Below are positions 9,260 to 17,520 of a DNA stretch of 64,000 bases, piece after piece (the stretch's first letter is position 1; the number at the start of each line of letters is the position of its first letter). This DNA comes from JAPOXR01 sp965221935. Its GTDB lineage: Bacteria > Pseudomonadota > Alphaproteobacteria > Rhodobacterales > Rhodobacteraceae. The translations under genes were made by a program, and so were the position numbers. The stretch is from the NCBI GenBank assembly GCA_965221935.1, contig CBDCSZ010000035.1, positions 248,001 to 312,000 on the forward strand, written 5' to 3'. Below the pieces are notes generated by a model. The model saw only the letters and a list, made by a program, of their open reading frames with translations. It made no database searches and had not been told where the DNA came from.

Positions 9260-9591
9260 AGAATCAGCCCGACTGCCGCGACCATTATGCCGAAAATCGC
9301 AATCATGACCGCAGCCAGGTTTATCGGGACCAGTTTCCCGATCCTTTGCCGCATCTCGTCATCGCCGGCGGCGGATCTGCGGATGCGGAACGCTGCCGCC
9401 AGGCAATAGACCACGCCCACGAGTCCTGCCGCAGCCAGCAGGAAGCCGAGATGAACCAACCAATCCAATGTCAGCAAACCAATAAACGTTACACCGTTCC
9501 GGTATCGATAGCGTTGGAAAATCTGTTGGAGAAGCCTGAAATCCGGTTGGTTCGCATTCTCCCCGTTCGAAAGCGCGGCGTACGCTGGCAA
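9256..9591 (-). CDS. Small two-helix membrane protein, unknown function
   Basis: Open frame of 111 codons. The last 75 residues hold two clear transmembrane segments, one around HLGFLLAAAGLVGVVYCLAAAF and one ending IFGIMVAAVGLIL, with a charged loop RIRRSAAGDDEMRQRIGK between them. The first 30 residues look unlike a membrane protein N-terminus, so translation may begin at an internal TTG near 9490. Small proteins of this kind are found in many alphaproteobacteria, but I know no function. It overlaps the end of the alpha/beta hydrolase gene tail to tail and is divergent from the iron-type permease gene. Confidence 0.6.
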   Translation of the reverse strand: MPAYAALSNGENANQPDFRLLQQIFQRYRYRNGVTFIGLLTLDWLVHLGFLLAAAGLVGVVYCLAAAFRIRRSAAGDDEMRQRIGKLVPINLAAVMIAIFGIMVAAVGLIL

Positions 9592-9728
9592 CCCTTTGGT
9601 CAGGCGCCGCCATTCGACAGCGGACTCTTCTCTGACATTTGATCCGGCAAATGGTGTGATGTGGACCGGAGGGGCGATAACTCCTGCGGTTTATGGACGC
9701 AAAACGCCCAAACACATAAGAACAGGGC

Positions 9729-11384
9729 ATGGCTGACCAGGTTAATGCAGACGACAAACTGCGGAGCAACATGCGCCGGTGGGCCTCCCTATCCGTCATA
9801 TTTGCTGTGGCCGCCGTCGTTTTCCTGCCGATTGCCGCCATTTTCGTGTTGGCGCTGTCGCCAAGCGAAGGGTTTTGGACTCACCTGCTGTCAACGGTCT
9901 TTCCACGCTATTTTGGAAACTCACTCATCCTCATGTTTTCTGTCGGCGCGATCGCGGGGATGACCGGCGCCGGCACGGCGTGGATCGTGACAATGTATGA
10001 CTTTCCGTTACGGCGTTTATTCGCTTGGATGCTGTTTCTTCCGCTTGCTGTGCCTGCCTATATCGGCGCGTATGCGCTGGTGGATTTCTTTGAATATGCC
10101 GGCCCCTTACAGTCGATGCTGCGGGCTGTATTCGGCTGGAACAACGCAAGTCAGTATTATTTTCCCGAAATCCGTTCGCTCGGAGGCGCCGTGCTGGTTT
10201 TATCGGCCGCTCTCTACCCATACGTCTATTTGTTTTCCTGCGTGGCACTGCGCGAGCAGTCGATGACGGCGCACGATGTCGCCAGCACGCTGGGGTCGGG
10301 GCCATACAGGCGGTTTTTTCGGGTTGGATTGCCGCTGATCCGTCCGAGCATCGCCGCCGGCGTCGCGCTTGTCATGATGGAGACTGTCAGCGATTTCGGT
10401 GTGGTCGATTATTTTGCGGTGCAGACCCTCACCTCCGGGATTTTCTCCATTTGGCTGGACGGCAGGAATATTGGAGGCGCGGCGCAGCTGGCTTCAGTCA
10501 TTTTGTTTCTTATGACCGCTCTGGTTGCCATGGACCGGGTTAACCGCAGGCGAATGCGGTTCACGAGGATTTCGGGCGCCAAGGCGGCGCCGACACCTGT
10601 TCCTCTTAGGGGCCGAAAATCGGCGGCGGCGGCGGCGGCATGCTTTCTGCCGATCGCGGTCGGATTCATACTGCCGATCTTTGTCATCTTTTCGCATGCG
10701 CTGAACGCCGGATTGCTTTGGGTCGACGCGAGGCTGGCAAGCGCATTCGCGAATACACTGTTCACCGGAGGAGCGGCGGCGGCGGTGACCGTGTCCGCCG
10801 CATTGGCCATGACGTATGCGGCGCAGCTTTCACCGTCAAGAATCGCATCTGTTTTTATTCCGATGACCACGTTGGGATATGCGGTGCCGGGGGCTGTGCT
10901 TGGGCTTGGCCTGCTGATACCGGTCGCCGCCGCCGACCATTGGATCGCTGAAGCATCGCTGGCGCTTCTTGGGGTTGAGCCAGGTCTGCTGATGACCGGA
11001 TCCGCATTTGCGATCATTCTGGCTTACTGTGTTCGGTTCTTTGCGATCGCGCAGGGGGCTGTCGATTCGGCAATCGGCCGGGTGCCGCCGTCGCAGCGCA
11101 TCGCCGCGCGCCTGCTCGGGAGGTCTCCGTGGGGCGCCATGCGCGCCGTCTATCTGCCATTGATCAGAGGTTCGCTGCTCACGGGTGTGCTTTTGGTGTT
11201 TGTTGACTGCGTGAAGGAGCTCCCCGCAACCTTGCTGCTGCGTCCCTTCAATTACAACACACTCGCGACCCGCGTGTACGAACAGGCGTCGCTGGAAAAT
11301 CTCACCGAGGCGTCGCCGGCGGCCCTGCTGGTCACACTGGTCGGGGCTCTAGGCGTGTTGTTGATTGCCCGCGAAATCCGATAA
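9729..11384 (+). CDS. Ferric-iron-type ABC transporter permease (FbpB/AfuB-like)
   Basis: 551 residues made of two fused binding-protein-dependent permease halves, about 12 transmembrane segments. Each half carries an EAA loop that docks on the ATPase: STLGSGPYRRFFRVGLP near residue 190 and RLLGRSPWGAMRAVYLP near 465. This fused form is typical of ferric iron importers. No ATPase or periplasmic iron-binding protein gene is adjacent, so these partners must be elsewhere or lost. The ATG at 9729 fits the first helix. A tRNA gene follows 79 bp downstream. Confidence 0.88.
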   Translation: MADQVNADDKLRSNMRRWASLSVIFAVAAVVFLPIAAIFVLALSPSEGFWTHLLSTVFPRYFGNSLILMFSVGAIAGMTGAGTAWIVTMYDFPLRRLFAWMLFLPLAVPAYIGAYALVDFFEYAGPLQSMLRAVFGWNNASQYYFPEIRSLGGAVLVLSAALYPYVYLFSCVALREQSMTAHDVASTLGSGPYRRFFRVGLPLIRPSIAAGVALVMMETVSDFGVVDYFAVQTLTSGIFSIWLDGRNIGGAAQLASVILFLMTALVAMDRVNRRRMRFTRISGAKAAPTPVPLRGRKSAAAAAACFLPIAVGFILPIFVIFSHALNAGLLWVDARLASAFANTLFTGGAAAAVTVSAALAMTYAAQLSPSRIASVFIPMTTLGYAVPGAVLGLGLLIPVAAADHWIAEASLALLGVEPGLLMTGSAFAIILAYCVRFFAIAQGAVDSAIGRVPPSQRIAARLLGRSPWGAMRAVYLPLIRGSLLTGVLLVFVDCVKELPATLLLRPFNYNTLATRVYEQASLENLTEASPAALLVTLVGALGVLLIAREIR

Positions 11385-11463
11385 CTTTCACAGACAGAAT
11401 CTGCAAATCCTGTTGCAGGCTGGAGACGCATTGTCGTATTTGCGCGTCATAATTTTGCCTATA

Positions 11464-11539
11464 GCCCCTATAGCTCAGCCGGTAGAGCATCTGATTTGTA
11501 ATCAGGAGGTCGGGAGTTCGAGTCTCTCTGGGGGCACCA
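11464..11539 (+). tRNA. tRNA-Thr (anticodon TGT)
   Basis: Complete cloverleaf. Acceptor GCCCCTA pairs with TGGGGGC. The D arm contains GCTCAGCCGGTAGAGC. The anticodon stem TCTGA/TCAGG encloses the loop TTTGTAA, giving anticodon TGT for ACA codons. The T arm is GGGAG-TTCGAGT-CTCTC. The CCA end is encoded (11537-11539). Confidence 0.97.
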
Positions 11540-11578
11540 GGCGAATCCCGAGGCCAAAGAGCGGTTGCGATTTCACAA

Positions 11579-12772
11579 TCAGGTCACGGCGCCGCGCTGG
11601 CGATACCTGCTGTTTTCCCACGGCTTGCCGGCCATGACTTCCGTTAGCCGGTCAACCGCCACTTCGACATCATGTTCGGTGTTGTAAAGAGGCGCGAAGC
11701 CGAAACGAAGTGTGTCTGGATCTCTGAAATCGCCGATGACCCCGTTCTCGACCAGCCCCCGCATGATCGAAAATCCGTCAGGATGCGAGAATGACACCTG
11801 GCTGCCGCGCTGGGACGGATCGCGGGGCGACACCAGTTTGAGGTCCTTACTGACCGATTCAACCCCTGAAATGAAGAGTTGGGTGAGTTTAACGGATTCC
11901 CGATGAACATCCTCAATTGTGGCGAATTTCCAGACATCCAGCGCCGTGTCGAGGGCATAAAGACCCAGAATGGCCGGAGTGCCGATACGCATGCGCTCGA
12001 TGCCGGCGCGCGGACGATACGCCGGCGAAAATTCAAACGGCGCTTCATGGCCAAACCAACCTTGCAAAGGTGTCCGTGCGGTTTGGGAATGTTCCTCTGC
12101 GACGTAGATGAAGGCCGGCGCCCCAGGGCCTCCGTTCAGGTATTTGTAGGTGCAGCCGACGGCGAAGTCCGCGCCGCTTGCGGCCACATGGACCGGAACG
12201 GCCCCTGCGGTGTGGGCAAGGTCCCAGACGGTCAATGCTCCGACCTTGTGTGCGGCTGCCACAAGCGACCGCATGTCATGCCTCCGGCCGGTTCGAAAAT
12301 CGACTTCGGTCAGCATGAGTGCCGCGACGTTGTCGTCCAATGCGGACACCACGTCTTCCGGCGGAACAATCTCCATCCGCCAGCCATCACCCAGCGTGCG
12401 CAGCAGACCGTCCGCCACATAAAGATCAGATGGAAAGTTGCCACTGTCAGTCAGCACCACGCGCCGTCCGGGGCGAAGCGAAACCGCTGCCGCCAATGCC
12501 TGAAAAAGTTTGATTGACAGGGTGTCGCCACAAGTGACCGATCCTTTCGGCGCTCCAATCAGCGGCGCAATGCGGTCGCCGACCCGGGTTGGCAGGGACA
12601 TCCAGCCAGCGTCATTCCAGCCCCGGATCAACAACTCGCCCCATTCATCGCGCAGGAATCGCGACATCGCTGACTGCAGGCTGCGCGGCAGCGGCCCCAG
12701 TGAGTTCCCGTCGAGATAAACCACATCCTGAGGCAGGGAGAAAAACGAACGGGTCCTTTCAAAGTCTGTCAT
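11579..12772 (-). CDS. kynU: Kynureninase
   Basis: PLP enzyme that cleaves kynurenine to anthranilate and alanine in tryptophan breakdown. 397 residues from the ATG at 12772; an in-frame ATG 7 codons upstream is possible, but neither has a strong ribosome-binding site. Family marks: YLDGNSLGP near the N-terminus, VWDLAHTAGAVPV, and the PLP lysine Lys210 in CTYKYLNGGPGAP, followed by GWFGH and the RIGTP block. Length is usual. It stands alone: no kynurenine formamidase or tryptophan dioxygenase gene is next to it. Confidence 0.93.
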   Translation of the reverse strand: MTDFERTRSFFSLPQDVVYLDGNSLGPLPRSLQSAMSRFLRDEWGELLIRGWNDAGWMSLPTRVGDRIAPLIGAPKGSVTCGDTLSIKLFQALAAAVSLRPGRRVVLTDSGNFPSDLYVADGLLRTLGDGWRMEIVPPEDVVSALDDNVAALMLTEVDFRTGRRHDMRSLVAAAHKVGALTVWDLAHTAGAVPVHVAASGADFAVGCTYKYLNGGPGAPAFIYVAEEHSQTARTPLQGWFGHEAPFEFSPAYRPRAGIERMRIGTPAILGLYALDTALDVWKFATIEDVHRESVKLTQLFISGVESVSKDLKLVSPRDPSQRGSQVSFSHPDGFSIMRGLVENGVIGDFRDPDTLRFGFAPLYNTEHDVEVAVDRLTEVMAGKPWENSRYRQRGAVT

Positions 12773-12939
12773 TTTCGCGCCTGTTCGCCGCATTCACAAA
12801 GGAGGATGGGGATCAAGAAGCGGCGCTGCATGCCGCACAGTCATGGGTGCCAGATACCCGCGATTCCCAAGATCGATCGCGAGGCGGGGACAGTCAGGCC
12901 CGGCCCCGCCGGTCACAGATGCAAACAAACGGTCATTCA

Positions 12940-13604
12940 TTAACGAACCCCTTTCGCAGCCGGCACTTGGCGCAGGCCGCGGAGGTCGAGACTCAATTCG
13001 ACCCACGCCAATGCTTCGCGTTTTTCCTCTTCGGACGCAATCCGCGACAGAGCCTTTGCCAGGGTCGCGGCGGCGGTTTCGCGCGGCACGGCCATATCGC
13101 CATCCCGGTTAGCAACGATTACATCAACGGGTGTCACCGAAACGCCGGCGCAGACGATGGGGTGATTGGCCGAACCGAGCGTCTCTTTGACTGTTCCTCG
13201 GGCGCAGACGGCCGTGGACCAGATTGGGAATCGCATTTCTTCAAGGACGGCAACATCGCGGACTCCTCCGTCGACGACGACACCCGCCCCGCGGTGCGCC
13301 TGCGCCGAGGTTGCAAGAATGTCGCCAAAATATCCAGCGTCGGAAGGCGACAAGGGCGCGATCACCATTATGTCGCCGGGTTCGAACAACTCGATTCCGA
13401 CATGGATCATTCAGTTGTCGCCCGGGGGAACCAGAACAGTGACGGCGCTGCCCGCGATGGTCGGGGCGGGCCACGCAGGTTTCATCGCGCGGTTCATGGC
13501 CCCAACCGTCCCTGTGCTTCGTGGACCGTTGCAACACCGGCCTCGGCGAGGCCTGAAATCGTTGTCTCTTCGGCTCGGCTGATCTTCCGGATCGCGGAAT
13601 TCAT
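12940..13604 (-). pseudogene. RraA-fold 4-carboxy-4-hydroxy-2-oxoadipate aldolase-like gene, frameshift plus TGA
   Basis: The N-terminal part starts at ATG 13604 (MNSAIRKISRAEETTISGLA) and ends at a TGA after RLGP. A one-base frameshift near 13500, at a TTGGGG tract, moves the reading to the frame beginning AMNRAMKPAW and continuing to PPGDN. A second TGA then stands where family members commonly have Trp (GDNWMIHV). From MIHVGIELFEPGD the rest of the protein is intact to 12940, with the family core SDAGYFGDILATS, VVDGGVRDV and GTVKETLGS. Two independent lesions make a true pseudogene more likely than a sequencing error. Intact relatives act on oxoadipate-type intermediates of aromatic degradation. 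Confidence 0.8.
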
Positions 13605-13930
13605 GAAGTTTCCCTTGTTGGTTTCCCGGAAGATTACCCGTGTGCGGCCAGATCTATATCAATGGCGAGCGGTTGCTAATGTTTCTTGTTAGTCGGTATT
13701 TGATTTCAATCGTTTTGCTGGGGTCCGTGCTATCCTTACGTCCAATATATGCAGATTCGGCACCAAGATCGAACTAAGCTGATGATTCAATTAGGTATTG
13801 TAGAACTTCACTCGAAGCGTGCAGTTTGCAGCCACCAATTCCCACTTTCGGCACAAAACGAACAAAGACGAAATTAAATCCCATATTTTAACATTTAATC
13901 AAGAAATGAGTATCCTGTTGTGACCTTGCA
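13605..13930. other. Intergenic stretch, AT-richer than its surroundings
   Basis: About 325 bp between the aldolase pseudogene and the IS end. It is clearly richer in A and T than the flanking genes and has no credible open frame. It probably held the divergent promoters of the aldolase and MFS genes before the IS inserted at 13931. Confidence 0.5.
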
Positions 13931-15571
13931 CAGTAATTCCAATTATGCGTTCACATCGGTTTTTTCTTCATTTTCGGCTGCGTTTCCGGGCGGATTTCTA
14001 CTGTGTTTCGGCGGAAGGGGCGGGGCTGCCGGTTCCGGTTACGGAGGCTTTTCCGGCAGCTCGCCGGTGATGATTGTCCGCATCACGGCGTCCCAGTCGT
14101 CGTGCACGACGTAGACGGTCAGGAACTTCAGGTTGTCAAGATGCCGGTAGCGCGGGCGGCGAGCTTTGCCCGGGCCTCCTGCCAGCTTTCGCAGACCAGG
14201 TCGCAGGCGCTCTGCATCAGGAACGCGATCAGGTTGAAGGTCGCCAGCAGGCTGGCCAGGGTTTCCTTGCCGTGCCCGAAGTTGTGCTCGAGATGGTAGC
14301 CGTCCTTGAGAGCCTTGAAGGTGTTGTTCTCCACTTTCCACCGGGCCCGGGCGCAGTCGGCCAGTTCGGCGACGCTGTCCGGGCCGACCGGGAGGTCGGT
14401 GGCGAAGCTGTTGCGGTAGAGCCGCTTTCCGGACGGCGATGTGATGGTGACTTCGAACCAGTTGACTTCCAGCGCGTCCTTTCCGTCACGGATCGGCAGA
14501 CCGCTCATCCAGCGGTAGCGCAGCTGGCGCTTTTTCTTTTTCCGGCCCTCGGTCCGGGTCAGACAGCCGGTCTCAACCCCTTGAATATACTCGTAAAGCG
14601 TTGTGTGCGAGCTCGGCTTGCAGGTCAGGATGAAGCTTCCGCCGGCGGCCAGCACGGCCTCGCAGAGCGGCTGACGGCAGTAGAGGTCGTCGCCGAGATA
14701 AACCGGTCTGAGCCGGGCCAGGCCGGATCCGGTCCGCCGCAGCCAGCGCTTGGCGGCGTTGATCTCGCAGTCCTGTTTCTCAGCCCCGTCCTGCGGGCGG
14801 ATGAACTCCGGCGGCAGCGGCAGGAGGCGCGAGGTTCCCGGGGCGACGATGCTGGCGCCGAGCACGGCGTGGAAGTTCTGTGTCCGCCCGTCCGCCAGTT
14901 TCCGCTGCGAGCAGTTCCGGCAGCCGATGCTGCAGGAGGTGAAATACTCGGTGCCGTCAAGGGCGATCAGCAGCCGCCCGTCAAGCCGGCGCAGCCGGTC
15001 AAGGGCACCCTGGCGGTCCAGCTGGTCGACGGTCCGGGTGAAGATGGAATCGAAGCGCTCCGGCGGCACGCCGTCGAGCACGCTGCGGATGTGGCTGTCG
15101 GTCGGCAGCCGGTCAATGCCGAACAGGGTCCGGGCGTTGGACCGGCCCTGGCGGGACTGAAGCTGCGCCTGCGCCGCCAGGAAGGACGGGCACTGCAGGA
15201 AGAAGACGGCGAAGGCCGCCATGCCGATGTCGGCCATCTCCAGGCGGGCGTTGGCGCCGGTCCTGCGGTCCGGGGCGGACGCGCAGAGTTCGCGCATGTC
15301 GGCGATGTATCCGGCCAGCGGGGACATGGCGCCGCATTATGCACATATCAAAAATTTGTACAAATGTAAGTAAAAACAATAACTTACATGTCTTCTCCGC
15401 GCCTTTTCCCCAAGAGCCGGCGGCCGGAGCGGCGTCGGCGGCAGGTGATTCGCCCGCCGCCGGGGAACCGCCGGCGCGCAGCCGCCTGCGGCGGAAAAAA
15501 ATTTCCCCGGGCCAAAAAACCGTTGTGATACAACACGTTAAAAACTCAAAAATCCAAAATTAGAATTACTG
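13931..15571. mobile_element. 1641-bp IS with 9-bp target duplication, family not assigned
   Basis: Terminal inverted repeats match at 15 of 17 positions: CAGTAATTCCAATTATG at 13931 and its counterpart ending at 15571. The flanking 9 bases GACCTTGCA occur perfectly at 13922-13930 and 15572-15580, a classic target duplication, so both ends are exact and the insertion is recent. The element holds a single leftward transposase gene. It lies 35 bp before the start codon of the MFS gene and has displaced that promoter. Confidence 0.92.
14039..15327 (-). pseudogene. IS4-like DDE transposase, one frameshift near the C-terminus
   Basis: The main frame (15327-14128) encodes 399 residues of a DDE transposase with ALDGTEYF (first Asp), KQDCEINAAKRWL, LGDDLYCRQP (second Asp) and RWKVENNTF (Glu). 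Near 14150 the frame changes, and the natural tail RYRHLDNLKFLTVYVVHDDWD continues in another frame to a stop at 14039. The shift alters only the last 35-40 residues, so activity may be reduced rather than absent. I recognise the family by pattern but cannot name it with certainty. The perfect target duplication around the element suggests that it moved recently, perhaps helped by an intact copy elsewhere. Confidence 0.78.
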
Positions 15572-15606
15572 GACCTTGCATCAACGGAAAGGTAAGCGAA
15601 ACCTCA

Positions 15607-16863
15607 ATGCCGAACGCCAAGTTGATTGCTGAGGAAAAAACGGTTGGAATCCGGCTGTCTGGCACATTGAACCGCTTTCTGCTGTCGCTGCTTTTTTCGG
15701 CGCATGGCATCTGGATGCTGCGTGTCTGTTTTGGCTGGGTCGCCTGGGAGACAACTCAATCCGCGTTTTGGGTGGGTGCAGTGTCTTCCGTCACAATGCT
15801 GCCGAGCCTGTTTCTGACACCGGTATTCGGGGTTTTGGCAGATCGCATAAGACTGCGCGTTGCCATGTCCCTGGTCATGAGCGTGATGGCGGTTCTGAGC
15901 GCTATCCTGGCAATTCTCGCCTTTTCAGGGTCACTTGGTTTGCTGGCGCTGATCGCGATGGCAACCGTGTTTGGGGTGGCCACCGCGTTTCATCATTCAT
16001 TCCGATTGACAGTTTCAGCGCGCATTGATGTTGAAACACCCCTTCACAACATCATTGGCATGACGGCGATTGTGTTCAATATTTCGGGGATTGTCGGCCC
16101 GGCGATCGCTGGCTTTGCGCTGGCTGTGGCAAGTGAGGCGGTTGTTTTCGGGCTGGCGAGCTTATTCTACATCGCCTACCTGCTGCTTTTCAGGACGCTT
16201 GAATTCAAACCGAGAACCGATCCTCCGCCGTTCCCGGGATTTTTTTCAGAGTTTTCTTCCGGCATGCGTGTCGCGCTGAAAATGCCGGAGTTTCTGGTGG
16301 CGGCCGCAAGCGTATTTGCCACCGGGCTAATAGGGCGGGCGCTGATCGCTCAATTGCCCTCCATCACCGGGAAACTGTTGGACGGAAACGCCGACGTATA
16401 TGCCAGCCTCGTTGCCACCGCCGCCGCCGGTGCGATTGTGGCAGGATTTGTTCTGGCGAGAGTTCAGGGGGCGACCGGCAGCATACGGCGTAACCTCTAC
16501 CGGGCGGCGGTCTTGTCGATGATCGTTTGCGGCGCCTGCAGCGCGTTTGAGACTTTCATGAGTTTCTGGGTCGCTGTCGCAAGCCTCGGTTTCCTTCTGA
16601 CAGTCGTAGGTGCCAACAGCCAGTGCCTGTTGCAATTGGCAGTGGCGGATGAATTCCGCGGCAGAGTGATGAGCTTCTGGTCCATGGCACTCAATGGCGG
16701 ATCTGCCATCGGAGTCCTGGCGCTCGGTGCCGCCGGTGATACATTCGGAATGCGTCCCGCGTTGCTGGCCGCGGGAACAGCTGGGGGCACGCTGATCTTT
16801 TTGGTTTTGTTTCTCGACCTGTTCCGCGCACGTAGGTCCGTTCCAACCCCGACAAATGAGTAA
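15607..16863 (+). CDS. MFS exporter (EntS-like subfamily)
   Basis: 418 residues with 10-12 hydrophobic segments and a Major Facilitator layout. The loop after helix 2 reads GVLADRIRLRVAM, a form of the G-x3-D-R-x-R signature, and the second half has DEFRGRVMSFWSM, the repeat of that signature. This subfamily often exports siderophores or drugs; the substrate cannot be read. The IS at 13931-15571 ends 35 bp before the ATG, so transcription must now start in the IS end or in the 35 bp left. AAAGG about 13 bases upstream is the only ribosome-binding candidate. Confidence 0.87.
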   Translation: MPNAKLIAEEKTVGIRLSGTLNRFLLSLLFSAHGIWMLRVCFGWVAWETTQSAFWVGAVSSVTMLPSLFLTPVFGVLADRIRLRVAMSLVMSVMAVLSAILAILAFSGSLGLLALIAMATVFGVATAFHHSFRLTVSARIDVETPLHNIIGMTAIVFNISGIVGPAIAGFALAVASEAVVFGLASLFYIAYLLLFRTLEFKPRTDPPPFPGFFSEFSSGMRVALKMPEFLVAAASVFATGLIGRALIAQLPSITGKLLDGNADVYASLVATAAAGAIVAGFVLARVQGATGSIRRNLYRAAVLSMIVCGACSAFETFMSFWVAVASLGFLLTVVGANSQCLLQLAVADEFRGRVMSFWSMALNGGSAIGVLALGAAGDTFGMRPALLAAGTAGGTLIFLVLFLDLFRARRSVPTPTNE

Positions 16864-17041
16864 TTTCTGGGCCGTCAGGCTCGGCGTCAGATCTGCATTG
16901 TTTCCCAAATTACGGGGTGTACCTGATCAGACATATGTGGACCCCCCCCCGTGAGTGCAACCGGGAATCTCAGAAAGGCGGGAAGCCTGCAGTCGGGCGC
17001 TGTCATATGTCCGGCCTCTGTGATGCGGCGGTTCCGGCCTT

Positions 17042-17470
17042 TCAATGTGACACTGTTGACTCGAAGCTGGCGCAGTCACGCAAGGCGCGGTGGTGTTCGG
17101 TGAAGAGTGACAGGATGATGTATCCTTCCCAGGGTTTGTGAGTGCCCGGCATGGGCTGGCGCTTCGAGGGGATGAATCCGGCGAGGCGCGCGGTGTTGAC
17201 GGCGAACTCGGCGACCGTCTGGTCCGGGTCGGGCGGGCCGCGCTGTCTTTTGTGGTTCGGCTTTGCCATGTGCGCGGCGAGGACGAGGATCTCGTCCTTG
17301 TGCGCGACCATCCGCGCCGACGTTTCCGGGGTGCTTCGCGCGAGGCGTCCGACGGACATGACGGCGCAGGCGGTGATGGCGTCGAAATCGAGGCGTTTGC
17401 GAAGGTCGGCGGCGGCGCCGAGACTGCGGTCCTTGATCCGCGTGCCGGTTTTGACAGCCGCGAACCACTC
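17042..17470 (-). pseudogene. IS4/Tn5-type transposase C-terminal remnant
   Basis: About 142 codons in one frame, beginning at EWFAAVKTGTRIKDRSLG and ending at a stop at 17042. The pattern (YREK-type helix WFAAVKTG, then a dimerisation domain with DQTVAEFAVNTARLAGFIPSK) matches the C-terminal third of IS4/Tn5-like transposases. The catalytic core is missing. The remnant starts 28 bp from an orphan IS5-type end at 17499-17508, so several events have shaped this spot. Confidence 0.65.
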
Positions 17471-17498
17471 TTACACGCCAATTGAAAGACTTTTCATA

Positions 17499-17512
17499 GG
17501 TCCTGAGCCTAG
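17499..17512. repeat. Orphan IS5-type terminal repeat with CTAG target
   Basis: GGTCCTGAGC followed by CTAG, identical over 14 bases to 31551-31564, the right end of the IS5-type element at 27863-31560. No transposase of that family is attached here, so it looks like a scar left after deletion. Confidence 0.5.
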
Positions 17513-17520
17513 AGGGTTCA

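Noticed and set aside
12794..12937. Short open frame between kynU and the aldolase pseudogene
   Set aside because: About 48 codons, no ribosome-binding site and no recognisable sequence; most likely spacer.
13410..13416. TGA at a Trp position as a sign of UGA recoding
   Set aside because: The same gene has a frameshift, other genes use TGG normally, and TGA ends several intact genes here (for example the DppB-like permease).
14074..15369. Open frame of 431 codons on the plus strand
   Set aside because: Antisense to the transposase of the 13931-15571 element.
16942..16950. Run of nine C as a phase-variation tract
   Set aside because: It lies between the MFS gene and an IS4 remnant, with no gene or promoter that it could switch.
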